Made by a program: the position numbers and the translations under genes. The notes under the pieces are model-generated. The model saw only the letters and a program-made list of their open reading frames with translations. It was not told the DNA's origin and ran no database searches. A DNA stretch of 64,000 nt from NCBI GenBank assembly GCA_028829895.1, contig CM054180.1, forward strand, positions 91,513,135-91,577,134, given 5' to 3'. Positions 47,356-58,779 of the stretch are shown in pieces (within the stretch, counting starts at the first letter, position 1; every line of letters starts with the position of its first letter). This stretch comes from Sinotaia quadrata (taxonomy: Eukaryota > Mollusca > Gastropoda > Architaenioglossa > Viviparidae).

Positions 47356-47792
47356 CAGTAAGATGCCGATTGTCTGAACTAATTGGGACCAAAATAGGGT
47401 TTGATAATCAAATCATACATGAGAATACCCAGCTCATACAAAACAAGGTATAATTAGACCTACAATTAAATTATTCAATGCAAGATTATTAATCATGTAT
47501 TTTTAAATATGAAGTATTATTTTTGTTAACAAATGATTTAAAAATGGTTTGTAAATAATGATCAAAACATTTTAAGAAACATTGTATATCTATTTTAAAC
47601 TTGACCTAATCATTTACTATAAATCACTCTTCTTTTTTTTAATATTTAAACAGCAAGTAATTGCAGACAAATAAGATTATAATAAATATTGGGAAAGATT
47701 GTCTTTTAAATAACAATGGTACAACAAACATGTTGCATCAAGGTCACAAGGTGTTATAATTGTTATCGGATAATATAATCGGCATTCTACTG
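47356..47792. mobile_element. pogo/Tigger-like MITE, complete with TA duplication
   Basis: The left end CAGTAAGATGCCGATTGTCT and the inverted right end CAGTAGAATGCCGATTATAT are terminal inverted repeats of more than 17 bases (one shift), flanked by TA on both sides (47354-47355 and 47793-47794). The subterminal text (ACTAATTGGGACC, GATAATCAAA) is typical of pogo/Tigger elements. At 437 bases without an ORF, it is non-autonomous. Confidence 0.85.
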
Positions 47793-47799
47793 TATATTA

Positions 47800-48835
47800 G
47801 TTTCTCTTTTATAATACAGCTCCTTCTGCATGCAAATTCATTTTGTTATATTATCTTCAGTTTTCAAATATGTTTATATAAACCCTGTTGTATATTTTTC
47901 ATGTATTTATTATTATTATTGCTGGATGGAAAACATGCTGTCTGTGCATTTCTACTTGCTTAGGCTGTGCTTGGCTACCAGTGAATTGGTGGGATACATC
48001 AAAAAAGTGCAAATGCAAGAAACCCACATAATTTTTAAAAGTCAGATTCTTCTGTATCTTTTCATCACCTGATCAGTAAAAGTGGAAGACACATCTACAA
48101 AGGTCTAGATTTACTGGCACAATGCATAGAGAATTGTGCTGCTGAATTTTGCTTATGGCATCACTATTATTACTCTTCAAATCAATATTCTGTTGATTTT
48201 TTTCTTTTGTATCATTGTTCTTCAGTAATTCACCTATCCTTACTTTAGCTTATATAACTGAGTTTAAAAAAAAAAATAGAGTGGAAAATTTACTTTAAGA
48301 GGGTCACACAAAACAAGTGTATATAAGTGTGTAATTAGAATGAATATGAAATAGACTGCACCAAAAGAATGAGTCAACGTGGACACATACAAATATAATG
48401 AACAAGAAATACAGACAAAAGTGAACTAAAATAAAAGGACAAGATTGATTCATCACAGACATACACTGAATTAACCACACACCACAATTATAATGAACAT
48501 GAAATGAGATAAACAAGGCACTAAAAAATTATTCAATCCAATTTTACTTTTATTTGGTGTTCATAAGTTAACTGAAATACAATCAGTGTATAAAGGTATT
48601 TTTCTTTTTGTTCCCAATAGCTAATTCATATCTAGGTTACAACTAGTTTTGTGCAATACATACTATTTAAATAGGCACTATTGTTTTACTGTCAGAAAAC
48701 AAAAACCCCATTGTGTAATAACAAATGGCAGAAGGAAAAAAAATTAAATACAAATCAGTTCTGAGATAATAAACGTTTCATAATACAAAGTAGATATAAT
48801 AAAATTAATGCATCAAAAAACAATTTTTCACAATG
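47800..48835. other. Intergenic AT-rich DNA
   Basis: A weak duplication of ATAATGAACAWGAAAT (48395 and 48490) is seen; nothing coding. Confidence 0.4.
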
Positions 48836-48839
48836 CACA

Positions 48840-49165
48840 TATTAAACAGATTGAGTTGAGTAAACAGAATCATTGTCAAGCGAGCAGAAATCAATGGTTA
48901 TGGACAGACCATTTCTAGTGAGCAAGAATAAAGGGTTAAAGAGAGATCATGTCAAATGAGCAGGAATAAATAGTTATGAAAACAGATTTTGAATAAGCAA
49001 ACAACTTGATGTAAGGGAGGAGTAATATATGATTATTATAGAATGTGAATTAAATAAACAGAATTTGATGCAAAGGAAGAAGAATAAATGGTTACGGATA
49101 TATTGTGACTGAGTAAACAAAATGTGAAGAGATAGAAATAAATGTTATGAATGGACTATGAAATG
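48840..49165. repeat. Degenerate tandem repeat, about 46-50 bp
   Basis: Seven or so units with AGCAGGAATAAATAGTTATG and GAGTAAACA-type phrases, strongly diverged. Confidence 0.55.
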
Positions 49166-50149
49166 GTAACTGAACTTACTAGCAGGAATAATTTTTTTTG
49201 AACAAATTGTGATTGTGTAAACAAAACTATGTTCAGTAAACTGGATTAAATGGTTCTGCCAATGAATGTACTGGCATAGCTTGAAAGAACATGGGTGGCA
49301 CCTGAACAGCTTAAGAATGTATAAATAAAGCATCCTTCCTGCTATCTGTCTTAGTCATTGTTTAATCTGAATATGCCACATCATTGTACATTTTCATTTT
49401 AAGGGATAAATGACATTGTGCTAAGATGGAAGTGCCAAGAAAATTTTGATAAAGGAGTATGGTTAAAATGATCTGATATAAACGGTTTATCATTAAAAGC
49501 TTTCTATGTTCATTCACCACTGTCTCTTTTCTTCTCCTTGACTACATTTGTTGTCACGTAACAACATACATATACATTTCCTCATCCGCTTAATGTTTCT
49601 ATTCACATAATGAATGAGTCTAAAATCTATGATGACTAAATATTATCCCCCATGTAAAATATAAATGTTAATGCAACAAATTGTACAGGAAATTATTTGT
49701 CAAGCTGTTGAGTTTCCCAAAACACTATACACCCCAACCTTTTAATTCACATTGAATCAATGCCATTATAACTATTCTTTTCCATTATTCAACTATCATA
49801 CAATAGGAGAACAGGCTGTTAATTCATAGTCATTCTAAGATAATTGGCGAGTTCACTCCTATCACAATTAGAGAAAATGACATTTTAAAATTAAAGTATT
49901 AAAAAACACATATTATTGCAAAAGATGAATGAAGAAGACAATGACTATTTCATCATTAATAATAATTTATAAAGTTGCTGCTGTTCTTTAATTTTTTTTA
50001 GAGAGGTATAGCTATTTTATTTACTATTTATTAAAAATGCAGAATTCATATTTGCTTACAAAACAAATAAAAAATTCAAATATTTCTTCTTCTACAATTT
50101 TCAAAATCCATGTTTAGCAAAGTATAAGAATGAAATAAAAGCATATTAA

Positions 50150-51600
50150 CTGAAGAAGGAACTAAAAGCTCTCTGCATAATAACTAAAGAAGGAACTAAA
50201 AGATCTCTGTATAATAAGTGAAGAAGGAACTAAAAGATCTCTTTATAATAAGTGAAGAAGGAACTAAAAGATCTCTGTATAATAAGTGAAGAAGGAACTA
50301 AAAGATCTCTGCATAATAACTAAAGAAGGAACTAAAAGATATCTGTATAATAACTAAGAAGGAACTAAAAGATCTCTGTATAATAAGTGAAGAAGGAACT
50401 AAAAGATCTCTGTATAATAAGTGAAGAAGGAACTAAAAGATCTCTGCATAATAACTAAAGAAGGAACTAAAAGATATCTGTATAATAACTAAGAAGGAAC
50501 TAAAAGATCTCTGTATAATAAGTGAAGAAGGAACTAAAAGATCTCTGTATAATAAGTGAAGAAGGAACTAAAAGATCTCTTTATAATAAGTGAAGAAGGA
50601 ACTAAAAGATATCTTTATAATAAGTGAAGAAGGAACTAAAAGATCTCTGTATAATAAGTGAAGAAGGAACTAAAAGATCTCTTTATAATAAGTGAAGAAG
50701 GAACTAAAAGATATCTTTATAATAAGTGAAGAAGGAACTAAAAGATCTCTGTATAATAAGTGAAGAAGGAACTAAAAGATCTCTGCATAATAACTAAAGA
50801 AGGAACTAAAAGATATCTGTATAATAACTAAGAAGGAACTAAAAGATCTCTGTATAATAAGTGAAGAAGGAACTAAAAGATCTCTGTATAATAAGTGAAG
50901 AAGGAACTAAAAGATCTCTGCATAATAACTAAAGAAGGAACTAAAAGATATCTGTATAATAACTAAGAAGGAACTAAAAGATCTCTGTATAATAAGTGAA
51001 GAAGGAACTAAAAGATCTCTGTATAATAAGTGAAGAAGGAACTAAAAGATCTCTTTATAATAAGTGAAGAAGGAACTAAAAGATATCTTTATAATAAGTG
51101 AAGAAGGAACTAAAAGATCTCTGTATAATAAGTGAAGAAGGAACTAAAAGATCTCTTTATAATAAGTGAAGAAGGAACTAAAAGATATCTTTATAATAAG
51201 TGAAGAAGGAACTAAAAGATCTCTGTATAATAAGTGAAGAAGGAACTAAAAGATCTCTGCATAATAACTAAAGAAGGAACTAAAAGATATCTGTATAATA
51301 ACTAAGAAGGAACTAAAAGATCTCTGTATAATAAGTGAAGAAGGAACTAAAAGATCTCTGTATAATAAGTGAAGAAGGAACTAAAAGATCTCTGCATAAT
51401 AACTAAAGAAGGAACTAAAAGATATCTGTATAATAACTAAGAAGGAACTAAAAGATCTCTGTATAATAAGTGAAGAAGGAACTAAAAGATCTCTGTATAA
51501 TAAGTGAAGAAGGAACTAAAAGATCTCTTTATAATAAGTGAAGAAGGAACTAAAAGATCTCTTTATAATAACTAAAGAAGGAACTAAAAGATCTGGGTAA
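50150..51600. repeat. 34-bp minisatellite with a 474-bp higher-order repeat
   Basis: About 42 units of GAAGGAACTAAAAGATCTCT + GTATAATAAGTGAA (34 bp; one variant is 33). Unit variants can be typed by GC, ATA, GT, TT or ATT. From 50311 the order GC-ATA-GT-GT-GC-ATA-GT-GT-TT-ATT-GT-TT-ATT-GT repeats exactly: the GC-variant anchors fall at 50311, 50785 and 51259, each 474 bases apart. The third copy is cut after ten units. There are stops in all frames, so it is not coding. Confidence 0.95.
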
Positions 51601-51609
51601 TAAGTGAGG

Positions 51610-54600
51610 AAGAAACTAAATTTTACTAAAGATCTTGATAATAGCAGAAGAAAAAAACTAAATTTTCTTCTTTTCTTAGCACAATAACACAGAAATAAGA
51701 ACAATAACTGAAGCATAGTGATCAATTCTCACATTACTGATTGAAAATGTTATACATAATATTGCAAGTGAAAAAGTCAATTGCAAGATGTCATGTTTTA
51801 CTCTATTAGATAATGTCAGACTATCAGTATAAATATATTCTCAGTGCATCAATGATAATATTAAACACTATTATTTTTTTTTATTAAAGTTATTTTTCAG
51901 TATTTCATAGTAAAAACTTTATAAATTGCATTTTATCTGTTAAATAATGTAAATGATTAAAATGGCTAGATAAGTGGTTTTGGCTGTAATAGTGGTTTTA
52001 AATCTGCTGTGGTTTGATTAATTATGAGGTGATTATCATCTACATTCTACTGCTCTAGTGGTTTTAGCCTTATATATATATACATTTTAAATTTATATTT
52101 TATATAAAATATTTTATATTATATATATTATAATAAGTTTTACTTATTATTTGAAAGTTTCACTTATTACTGCTTTAAAATTATGCAATTATTTTTTCAA
52201 GTTTCACTTATTACTGCTTTAAGATTATGCAATTATTTTTTCAAGAAGAATATTTTTACAAAAATATGTACAGGTACTTTAATGATTTATGTTAATTCTC
52301 AAGATAACTTAGAGGATAGATATCTTTGTTAATAAAAGGGAACAGATTCTCCATTTTACAACAGACTTTGGTCCAATAAAATATTTTTACTTAACTGAAC
52401 AATTCAAAATCAGATATTTGTTTTTTCTCTCTCTTTTTATGATTCTACAAAGCTATATTTATTAAAATATTGTATAATCTATAAGTTTAGTTCTGTAATA
52501 AATGCAATTATGATAACGGACAATTAAAATATATGTACTGTAATAAATTGATCATATGGCTTCACAGAACTTAAGAAGACTTATTGTTTCAAATGATTTT
52601 ATAATTTCATAATGAAAACCAATTAGTTTGACAAGAAATGATTTTGACATAATGCTATACTAAACACTAAGCAAACAATGTTGTCTTGTTTGACTTGTTA
52701 ACCTGTATAACCAACAATACGAAATACTCTTCATGCATTTATTAATACATAAATCTTTTTATCCTATTAGTGGCAAGAGTTTCTGCAATTAATTCTACTA
52801 CAAGTACACCTAGGAAAAAATATCATTTTGGGTATTAACTAGATGTGATTCACTGATGAGAGGGTTGTATACTATTCATATGAGTGCAATTAAATTGTGT
52901 CCAGTGGTCAGAATAAAAGTATCTAATAAGTAGCTGAAAGTCAGTCTTAGATTGGAAAATCCAAAAGTTTGAGAGTAGGACTGCTGCTATCCTTTGTTAC
53001 ATAAAGGTATGGTGGAAACCTGATAGATTTACTTAATTTCAATGTAATTATATAAAAAGCAATTGCAAGGAATACATCCAAAATATAAATTCATGGAGTA
53101 CATGCATACATTATATATACAATCCAAAGGAAAACAATCTAAAAATCTTCAGAATGGTGAAACAAACTAGTAGTCTTGCATTTTGCTTGATTACCATTAA
53201 TTCAAATAATGGGCATTTTATCTATTTTGTCACCATTCTTGCAGATTCTTGGGTTGCTATACTTGTATGCACTAATGTAATACCTACATAATCTTTTCAC
53301 TGACAACACTTTATACCCAGCCTATATAGTATACATTTATATTCGTTTATGGTATACATTTACATTTATTTATAGTATACATTTTTACCTTTGCTTAAAG
53401 TTTCATCAATTCTAATCACAACAAAACAAAATAGATGAAAACAATGTGCACAAACAAGATCATATAACTTAAGCATTTTATATTGGTAAATAATGCCAAA
53501 TAGAGACTTTTAAAAATATCTTCTCTATTGGAAATGTATATCTGCTGACCCATAAATCATTTAAACTCAAATTACAATGGTTTTGGAAAGATCAGATCAA
53601 CGATAAACAATGTTTTAGAATGTCAGAATATAAACAAAAATTCCTTTTAATGAATAATTATTTTAAATGAATTATCTATTATATACATAAAATTAAATCC
53701 ATATAATAAGCTTCTGGTGAAAAGTTTGACAGTTTCATTCAAAACACTGGTCCACGTCAACATAATATAATGCATTTGAAACATTAATACATTTTAAGCA
53801 AGCATTAAAAATATTTTTATTTCTTTAGTTTTGAATCAAATTCTGAAAACTTTTCCACAGGCCTGCAATTAATTTCAGAAATGAGATGCAAAAAAAAAAT
53901 GTGCAAGTGTTAAAAAGAAACAAAATTACTAAATAATCAAACAGATATTATAAATTGAGAAAATGCTTAAAGTTTATTAGAAATAGTTGTACACTTTAAT
54001 AATACAGCTAATAATTGTAGTTAAACAAGGTATTAGACAAATAGCAAAATCATACATGAAATGAATATCTCCAAACAAAAATAACACATTTTCACTGAGT
54101 GACATTTTTGATTACAGATGTGTCCATAGTTAAAATGAATTATCTCTGTCCTTTCACCAAAAAATATCAAAATAATTATAGGGTATCAGTAACATGCACC
54201 AAAAGAACAGAATCCACAGTTCAAAATACAAAAAAAGAAAGTTAAAGGAATAAACTCTGCCTTTAAAACCAAGCACAAACAGTAAATAAAAGTATCAAAC
54301 AATAATTGTTTTTATTTTACATTATGAACTAGTTACCATTTACATATAAAAATTTTCAATGCTGAGCTGGAAGAACATTACAAATATAGCATTTAATGTA
54401 AATTAAAATTACAATGGACTATAACAAATATGTAACATATATTTAATAAAATATGAAACACAAATAAGGTATTACTATATATAGGTAACATTTTTTTAAA
54501 AAACTCATAGTGTTAAACAAATGCTAAAACTAAGTGTTAAATAATGAGGCAAAGTAATAAATAAACACTAATAAGCACATCCTAGTCAAGAACAACTTTA

Positions 54601-55000
54601 TTTCTTTTTTCAAAAATACTAGGGTAATTGTATAAAACTTAAAGCTGATAAAAAGATGGTGACTTCTGTTTGGAATTAAATGCAGAAAAGAAATAAAAGC
54701 AAACAGCTGAAAAGAAAACTTAATATCACCATGTGAAAATGTAGTCTGTCAGTAATTTTACAACTATTTGTCAGTTCAGCCCACAGTTATCTTCACAATC
54801 TGCCATTATTTAACTAACACTAGTGACAGGATCTTTATACATTATTAATTCTCCAAAAATAATTTCAACTTAGCTTTATTAAACTAAACAGATTCCCTGC
54901 CTGATGTTGTGAGCAAGCAGTTTTTTTCAGCTGCATGCTGCTAAAGAAAGCAATCTTACAAACTGTATGCTGACCCTCTAAAGAGCTCAGTTTCTAAACT
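51610..55000. other. Intergenic DNA and probable 3' UTR of the unidentified gene
   Basis: Contains a 44-bp duplication (52156-52243) and three TAGTATACATTTAY units (53325-53390). The part nearest 55 kb is likely 3' UTR; no exact poly(A) site can be chosen among many. Confidence 0.4.
52156..52243. repeat. 44-bp tandem duplication
   Basis: Two copies of AGTTTCACTTATTACTGCTT with one difference (AAAATT versus AAGATT). Confidence 0.85.
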
Positions 55001-55006
55001 TCATTT

Positions 55007-55122
55007 CTAATAAGTATTATTTCCTTGGTGTGCTTTGGAAGGTGACTTGTGTTTGTGTGATAGCAGCCCAGCTATGTCAAAGTTCTCCTTGGCATGCTCT
55101 AGCGTTTCTGTCGTTTGGTTCA
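55007..55122 (-). CDS. Last coding exon of an unidentified minus-strand gene
   Basis: Acceptor TTTTTTATTGCAG|TGAACC. Read in the phase left by the exon at 58769-58700, it gives NQTTETLEHAKENFDIAGLL and a basic, polar tail ending QGNNTY, then a TAG at 55009-55007. The other two frames close at once or within 15 codons. The codon mix and the absence of low complexity look like real coding sequence in very AT-rich DNA. I do not recognise the protein. The sequence to the left (54.3-55.0 kb) is probably its 3' UTR. Confidence 0.6.
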
Positions 55123-56224
55123 CTGCAATAAAAAAGGCAGCAATGACAATAGCACCGATGTATCTAAGATAATCTCTATGTAGTAACTAATGTAAGATGA
55201 AACATTATGCTCCATAACATATAACTTCTGCAAGGCACAGATGAGGTAATGGTAATCTATACATTCTCCCATCAAATAATGAAACCACATGCAAGTTCTA
55301 AATGCAACTTTATGAACAAAATATATAAATCATGTCCCAAATAAAACTCTTTCAAACACAATGTAAAGATACTGTATATGCTTTACTGCAAATGGCATCT
55401 GAGCAAATAGCAGCAAAATTTTAACATTGAAATGTTAAAATTAATTACAATTCTTCAAGGAACTGAACTCAAACAATGCAAAAAGGAACCATTCTTCTGC
55501 ACATATACCAGCATCTTGTATAATATTTCCTGTATACAGTGTACCAGAAATGACAATGTAACTTTATACATATTTAAATGAACACTTCCCAACATCAGAG
55601 ACAGACCAGTTTCTCACCATTTCTACTTGTCTGGTCATTCCATTCCAGCTTTGTGAATGATGGGAATATGGTAGATTTATGATGACTAATGATAGAAAAG
55701 ACTTAAAAATATGATAGTCTTAATGACAGAATTTGAATATGCACAAAAACTATTGAAATTAAACAATAATAATTAGTATTGGCTACTGTAACTATAATTT
55801 AACTTTATTTCTGGGGTGATATTTAACGCTTGTTAAATGATATCTGAATTTAAATTTATTTTTACACTTTTCATTCTATTAATATTCATTTTATTAAATA
55901 CTAAGTTGGATATTAACTGTATTTCTTTTCTGACCTGTCAGTATTATTCTGGTTTTCTGGTGCCTGTAAAAAGAGCACTGCTATCTCTTTATTAAAGGAA
56001 CAAATGGTAGGTATGATTCTTAAAATGGAGACCATGCATTCCACACAGACTTGCACAAATATGCAGTGTCACTGTCACAGAACATTCACACTATGATACC
56101 AAACTGGACTGGTTTTAGTGGCATGTACTGTAGATATGCAGGATGTAAAAAAAAATATATTTTTATTCCTTATTATCAGTTTTTAGATTTTAAAAAAAGT
56201 ATAAATTAGTTTCCTATTTCACTG

Positions 56225-56485
56225 AACAAGGATAATTTTTAAATAGATTACTGAATGATAAAATTATTTTTGAGTAACTTTTATTATTATTATAAATTGA
56301 TTAGAACTCATTTTGTGGATGATATAACATGATAACCCATTTTTGCTCTCACTTCATAAAAACCCACCATCTGTACAGTGTCAGATCTCAACAAATTGAC
56401 TGGTTAATACACAGTTGCTCTGATCTAAATAAGCATCACTGAGAAAGCTGCTCTCTAAATAATGGCCATCAGGGAAAAATTTAAG
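56225..56485 (-). repeat. Repeat family B, copy 3
   Basis: The reverse complement has GAGATCTGACACTGTACAGA, GTGGGTTTTTATGAAGTGAG and TTCTAATCAATTTATAATA, collinear with copies 1 and 2. It lies in the last intron of the unidentified gene. Confidence 0.6.
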
Positions 56486-56824
56486 CACTTTGAATTTTTA
56501 TGCTGCATTACTTATTAAAACTACAGCATAATCAGACTGCCATTTAGTTATTTATTCATGACAGAGTTGTGGCAACTCTAATTAGAAGTATATCCACTTG
56601 TGTATGTTTTATGTTTTTTATAAATCTCAAAAGACTATCAAAGTGGTCTTAATGATTTAATATTTGAAACAATTTTCAGTCTGGCAACAGAATTTAAAGC
56701 CATCAAATAGCAAATCATATATCTAGAATTTATAACCTTTAATTTTGGAATGAATTAAAAAAATAAAAGTAACAGTATTTCTTGTGTGCAAATACATATT
56801 TATAAAATGAAGCAATTGCTTTAT

Positions 56825-57285
56825 AGGCAGTTCCTGGATAACAAATAATATTCAACTTAACAACATTCCAAAGATACAAACCAAATTATAAAAAGTCTAA
56901 GTTGCCAACAATAATTCACTGTAATGAATGGGAGCGCTACTGTATTTACTACATCAGGAAAATCATTAATGTATTTTATTATAATACTATTGGCAATAAA
57001 AAAAGTATATAATGCATATAAAATACATAATTTTATAGATTCTATTCAATTTAATAAAAATGCAATAATTTAATTTTTGTCTTATCATTGATTGATATCA
57101 TAAGGTTTTCTGTATGCAAGATATCATTAAGACAAGGGATAACTTGTAAACTTCAATTACAAACTGTACTGTTATAAATTATTTTTTAATTTTCTTTTTT
57201 TTAGTTCTGAGCTACACGTAAATTTGATTTAAAAAAGATTCTGAGGATGGAATTTGTCCATGACTTGAGGGCCATCTGTGTATGG
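56825..57285. mobile_element. Possible diverged Tigger/mariner-type MITE
   Basis: The left end GGCAGTTCCTGGATAACAAA and the inverted right end GATGGCCCTCAAGTCATGGA are roughly complementary terminal repeats. The layout recalls MITEs whose ends read GGCAGTCC.. and ..GGACTGCC. Too diverged for certainty. Confidence 0.35.
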
Positions 57286-57344
57286 GTGGGTAATGAATGG
57301 GTAGTCCTGAAGTTGTAAGACAACTATTATATAAAGTGTATACT

Positions 57345-57900
57345 TACAATCACACTACTGTAATAATAATGCATGAGGGTTGATAAGCAGCTAGCTGTTA
57401 TTGCAATAATGCAAGCATGAAGGTTGACAGACCCTCTTAATACAGCTAGCTGCTACTGTAAAAATGAATGCATGAGGGCTGACAAGCAACTAACTAGCTG
57501 ATGTGTCCTGTGCTGCGGAGTTTGGGGAAAGTTGAAGAGAACATAAATTTTAAAAATAAATCTTTTGAAATCCATGATCATTTTTAAAAATAACACGATT
57601 AAAATTTCAGCAACTGAATTTTCAAACACAATCTTAAAACTTGATTTTTTTTACATCTCTCCTTAAAAAAACTGATGGTCTGCCTTGACAATTTTAACAC
57701 TTTGTTCAGTATACCATGAGTTGGAAAAGGTTGAAAATTGCTGTTCTACTGTAATGATGCAGACATGAAGATTGATATTCTAGCTAACTGCTGCTGTAAT
57801 GATGCAGATATGAGGGCTGCTACTGTAATGATAGAAACAGGGTTGATAAGTAGCAAGCTGCTACTATAATAATATATGCATGAAGAATGTTTTCAATGAC
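57345..57900. repeat. Degenerate tandem repeat, about 55-60 bp
   Basis: Units like GATGCAGACATGARGGTTGA with TAGCTAGCTGCTACTGTAAT occur about eight times, interrupted at 57500-57730. Confidence 0.6.
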
Positions 57901-57904
57901 AGCA

Positions 57905-58695
57905 AGACAACAGTCATAGAGAGGGTAACCTTGAGCATAATGAACTTATAGAAGTCTCTGAAGCAACTATAAATAATTTGATCATAAATTCAGTCTGTCA
58001 TTACTGTAATGTGTCTGTGAGAGGTGAAATACTGGAAAACCAATGGCTTTTGGTAGCCAATGAGAAATAGGGCATTGAGCAACCCTAAAAAATTATAGCC
58101 ACGATTTAACACGCAATTCATTGTGACAACTTGTTAGCAAAAGAGTACCAATAACGGGGGTGAGGGACAACAATGATAACTGGTAACATTGATTACAAAA
58201 CAATAGATTCAGGTAAACAAAACAATATCAGACTATATTTGTCTTTGTAATAATAAAAATTACTTCAGCTTTATTACTTCTTTTTTACAAACATAATTGC
58301 AGTTTTCATAAAAACATTTAACTTAACCCATATATCAACCACTGCAATCTTGTTTTTTATTTGCAGTTGAAAGTTAATTTCTACACAACACATCTCTACT
58401 CCACTTGCAGTAACAAAAGATTCCTGTTCCTATAGATTCACTGATTTGCTATGATGTGCTGGTCAATGATTGTTTGACACAATTGGTTTCGATATCACTT
58501 GTTCTAAAAAACAAAAATATATTTGACTGCTTCAGTGTCACTTATTATGTTGAAGGCTTTAATTAATTAGTTTTTTTTTTTTTTTTTTTATAAACTAGCT
58601 ACAGAAGTAGGTGAAGAATGACAGACACTGAAGATCTCAACGAACACACACACACACAAAACAGAATGAATGTAAAACAGCTTGCAGAAACTAAC
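57905..58695. other. Intron of the unidentified gene, nothing further seen
   Basis: A T20 run at 58569-58590 and a short ACACACACA tract are the only notable patterns. Confidence 0.45.
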
Positions 58696-58699
58696 TTAC

Positions 58700-58769
58700 A
58701 ACAATTACCCACATCAGCAACATGATGTCTGACAGGGACAGATACTTGCTGCTTATGCAATCGTCTCTT
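58700..58769 (-). CDS. Penultimate coding exon of the same unidentified gene
   Basis: Acceptor CTCTGTTTAG|AAGAGACG with a pyrimidine tract, donor AATTGTT|GTAAGT. Phase 0 reading is KRRLHKQQVSVPVRHHVADV followed by GNC; the one leftover base joins the next exon to give Leu and an open frame to the stop at 55007. A Lys/Arg-rich start could follow a membrane segment encoded by an earlier exon, but that exon was not found. Other exons must lie between 58.8 kb and the right edge or beyond it. A second frame is also open across this exon, but it would stop at the junction. Confidence 0.5.
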
Positions 58770-58779
58770 CTAAACAGAG

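Noticed and set aside
50150..51600. CRISPR-like array of regularly spaced repeats
   Set aside because: Units are directly adjacent with no unique spacers, and the genome is eukaryotic.
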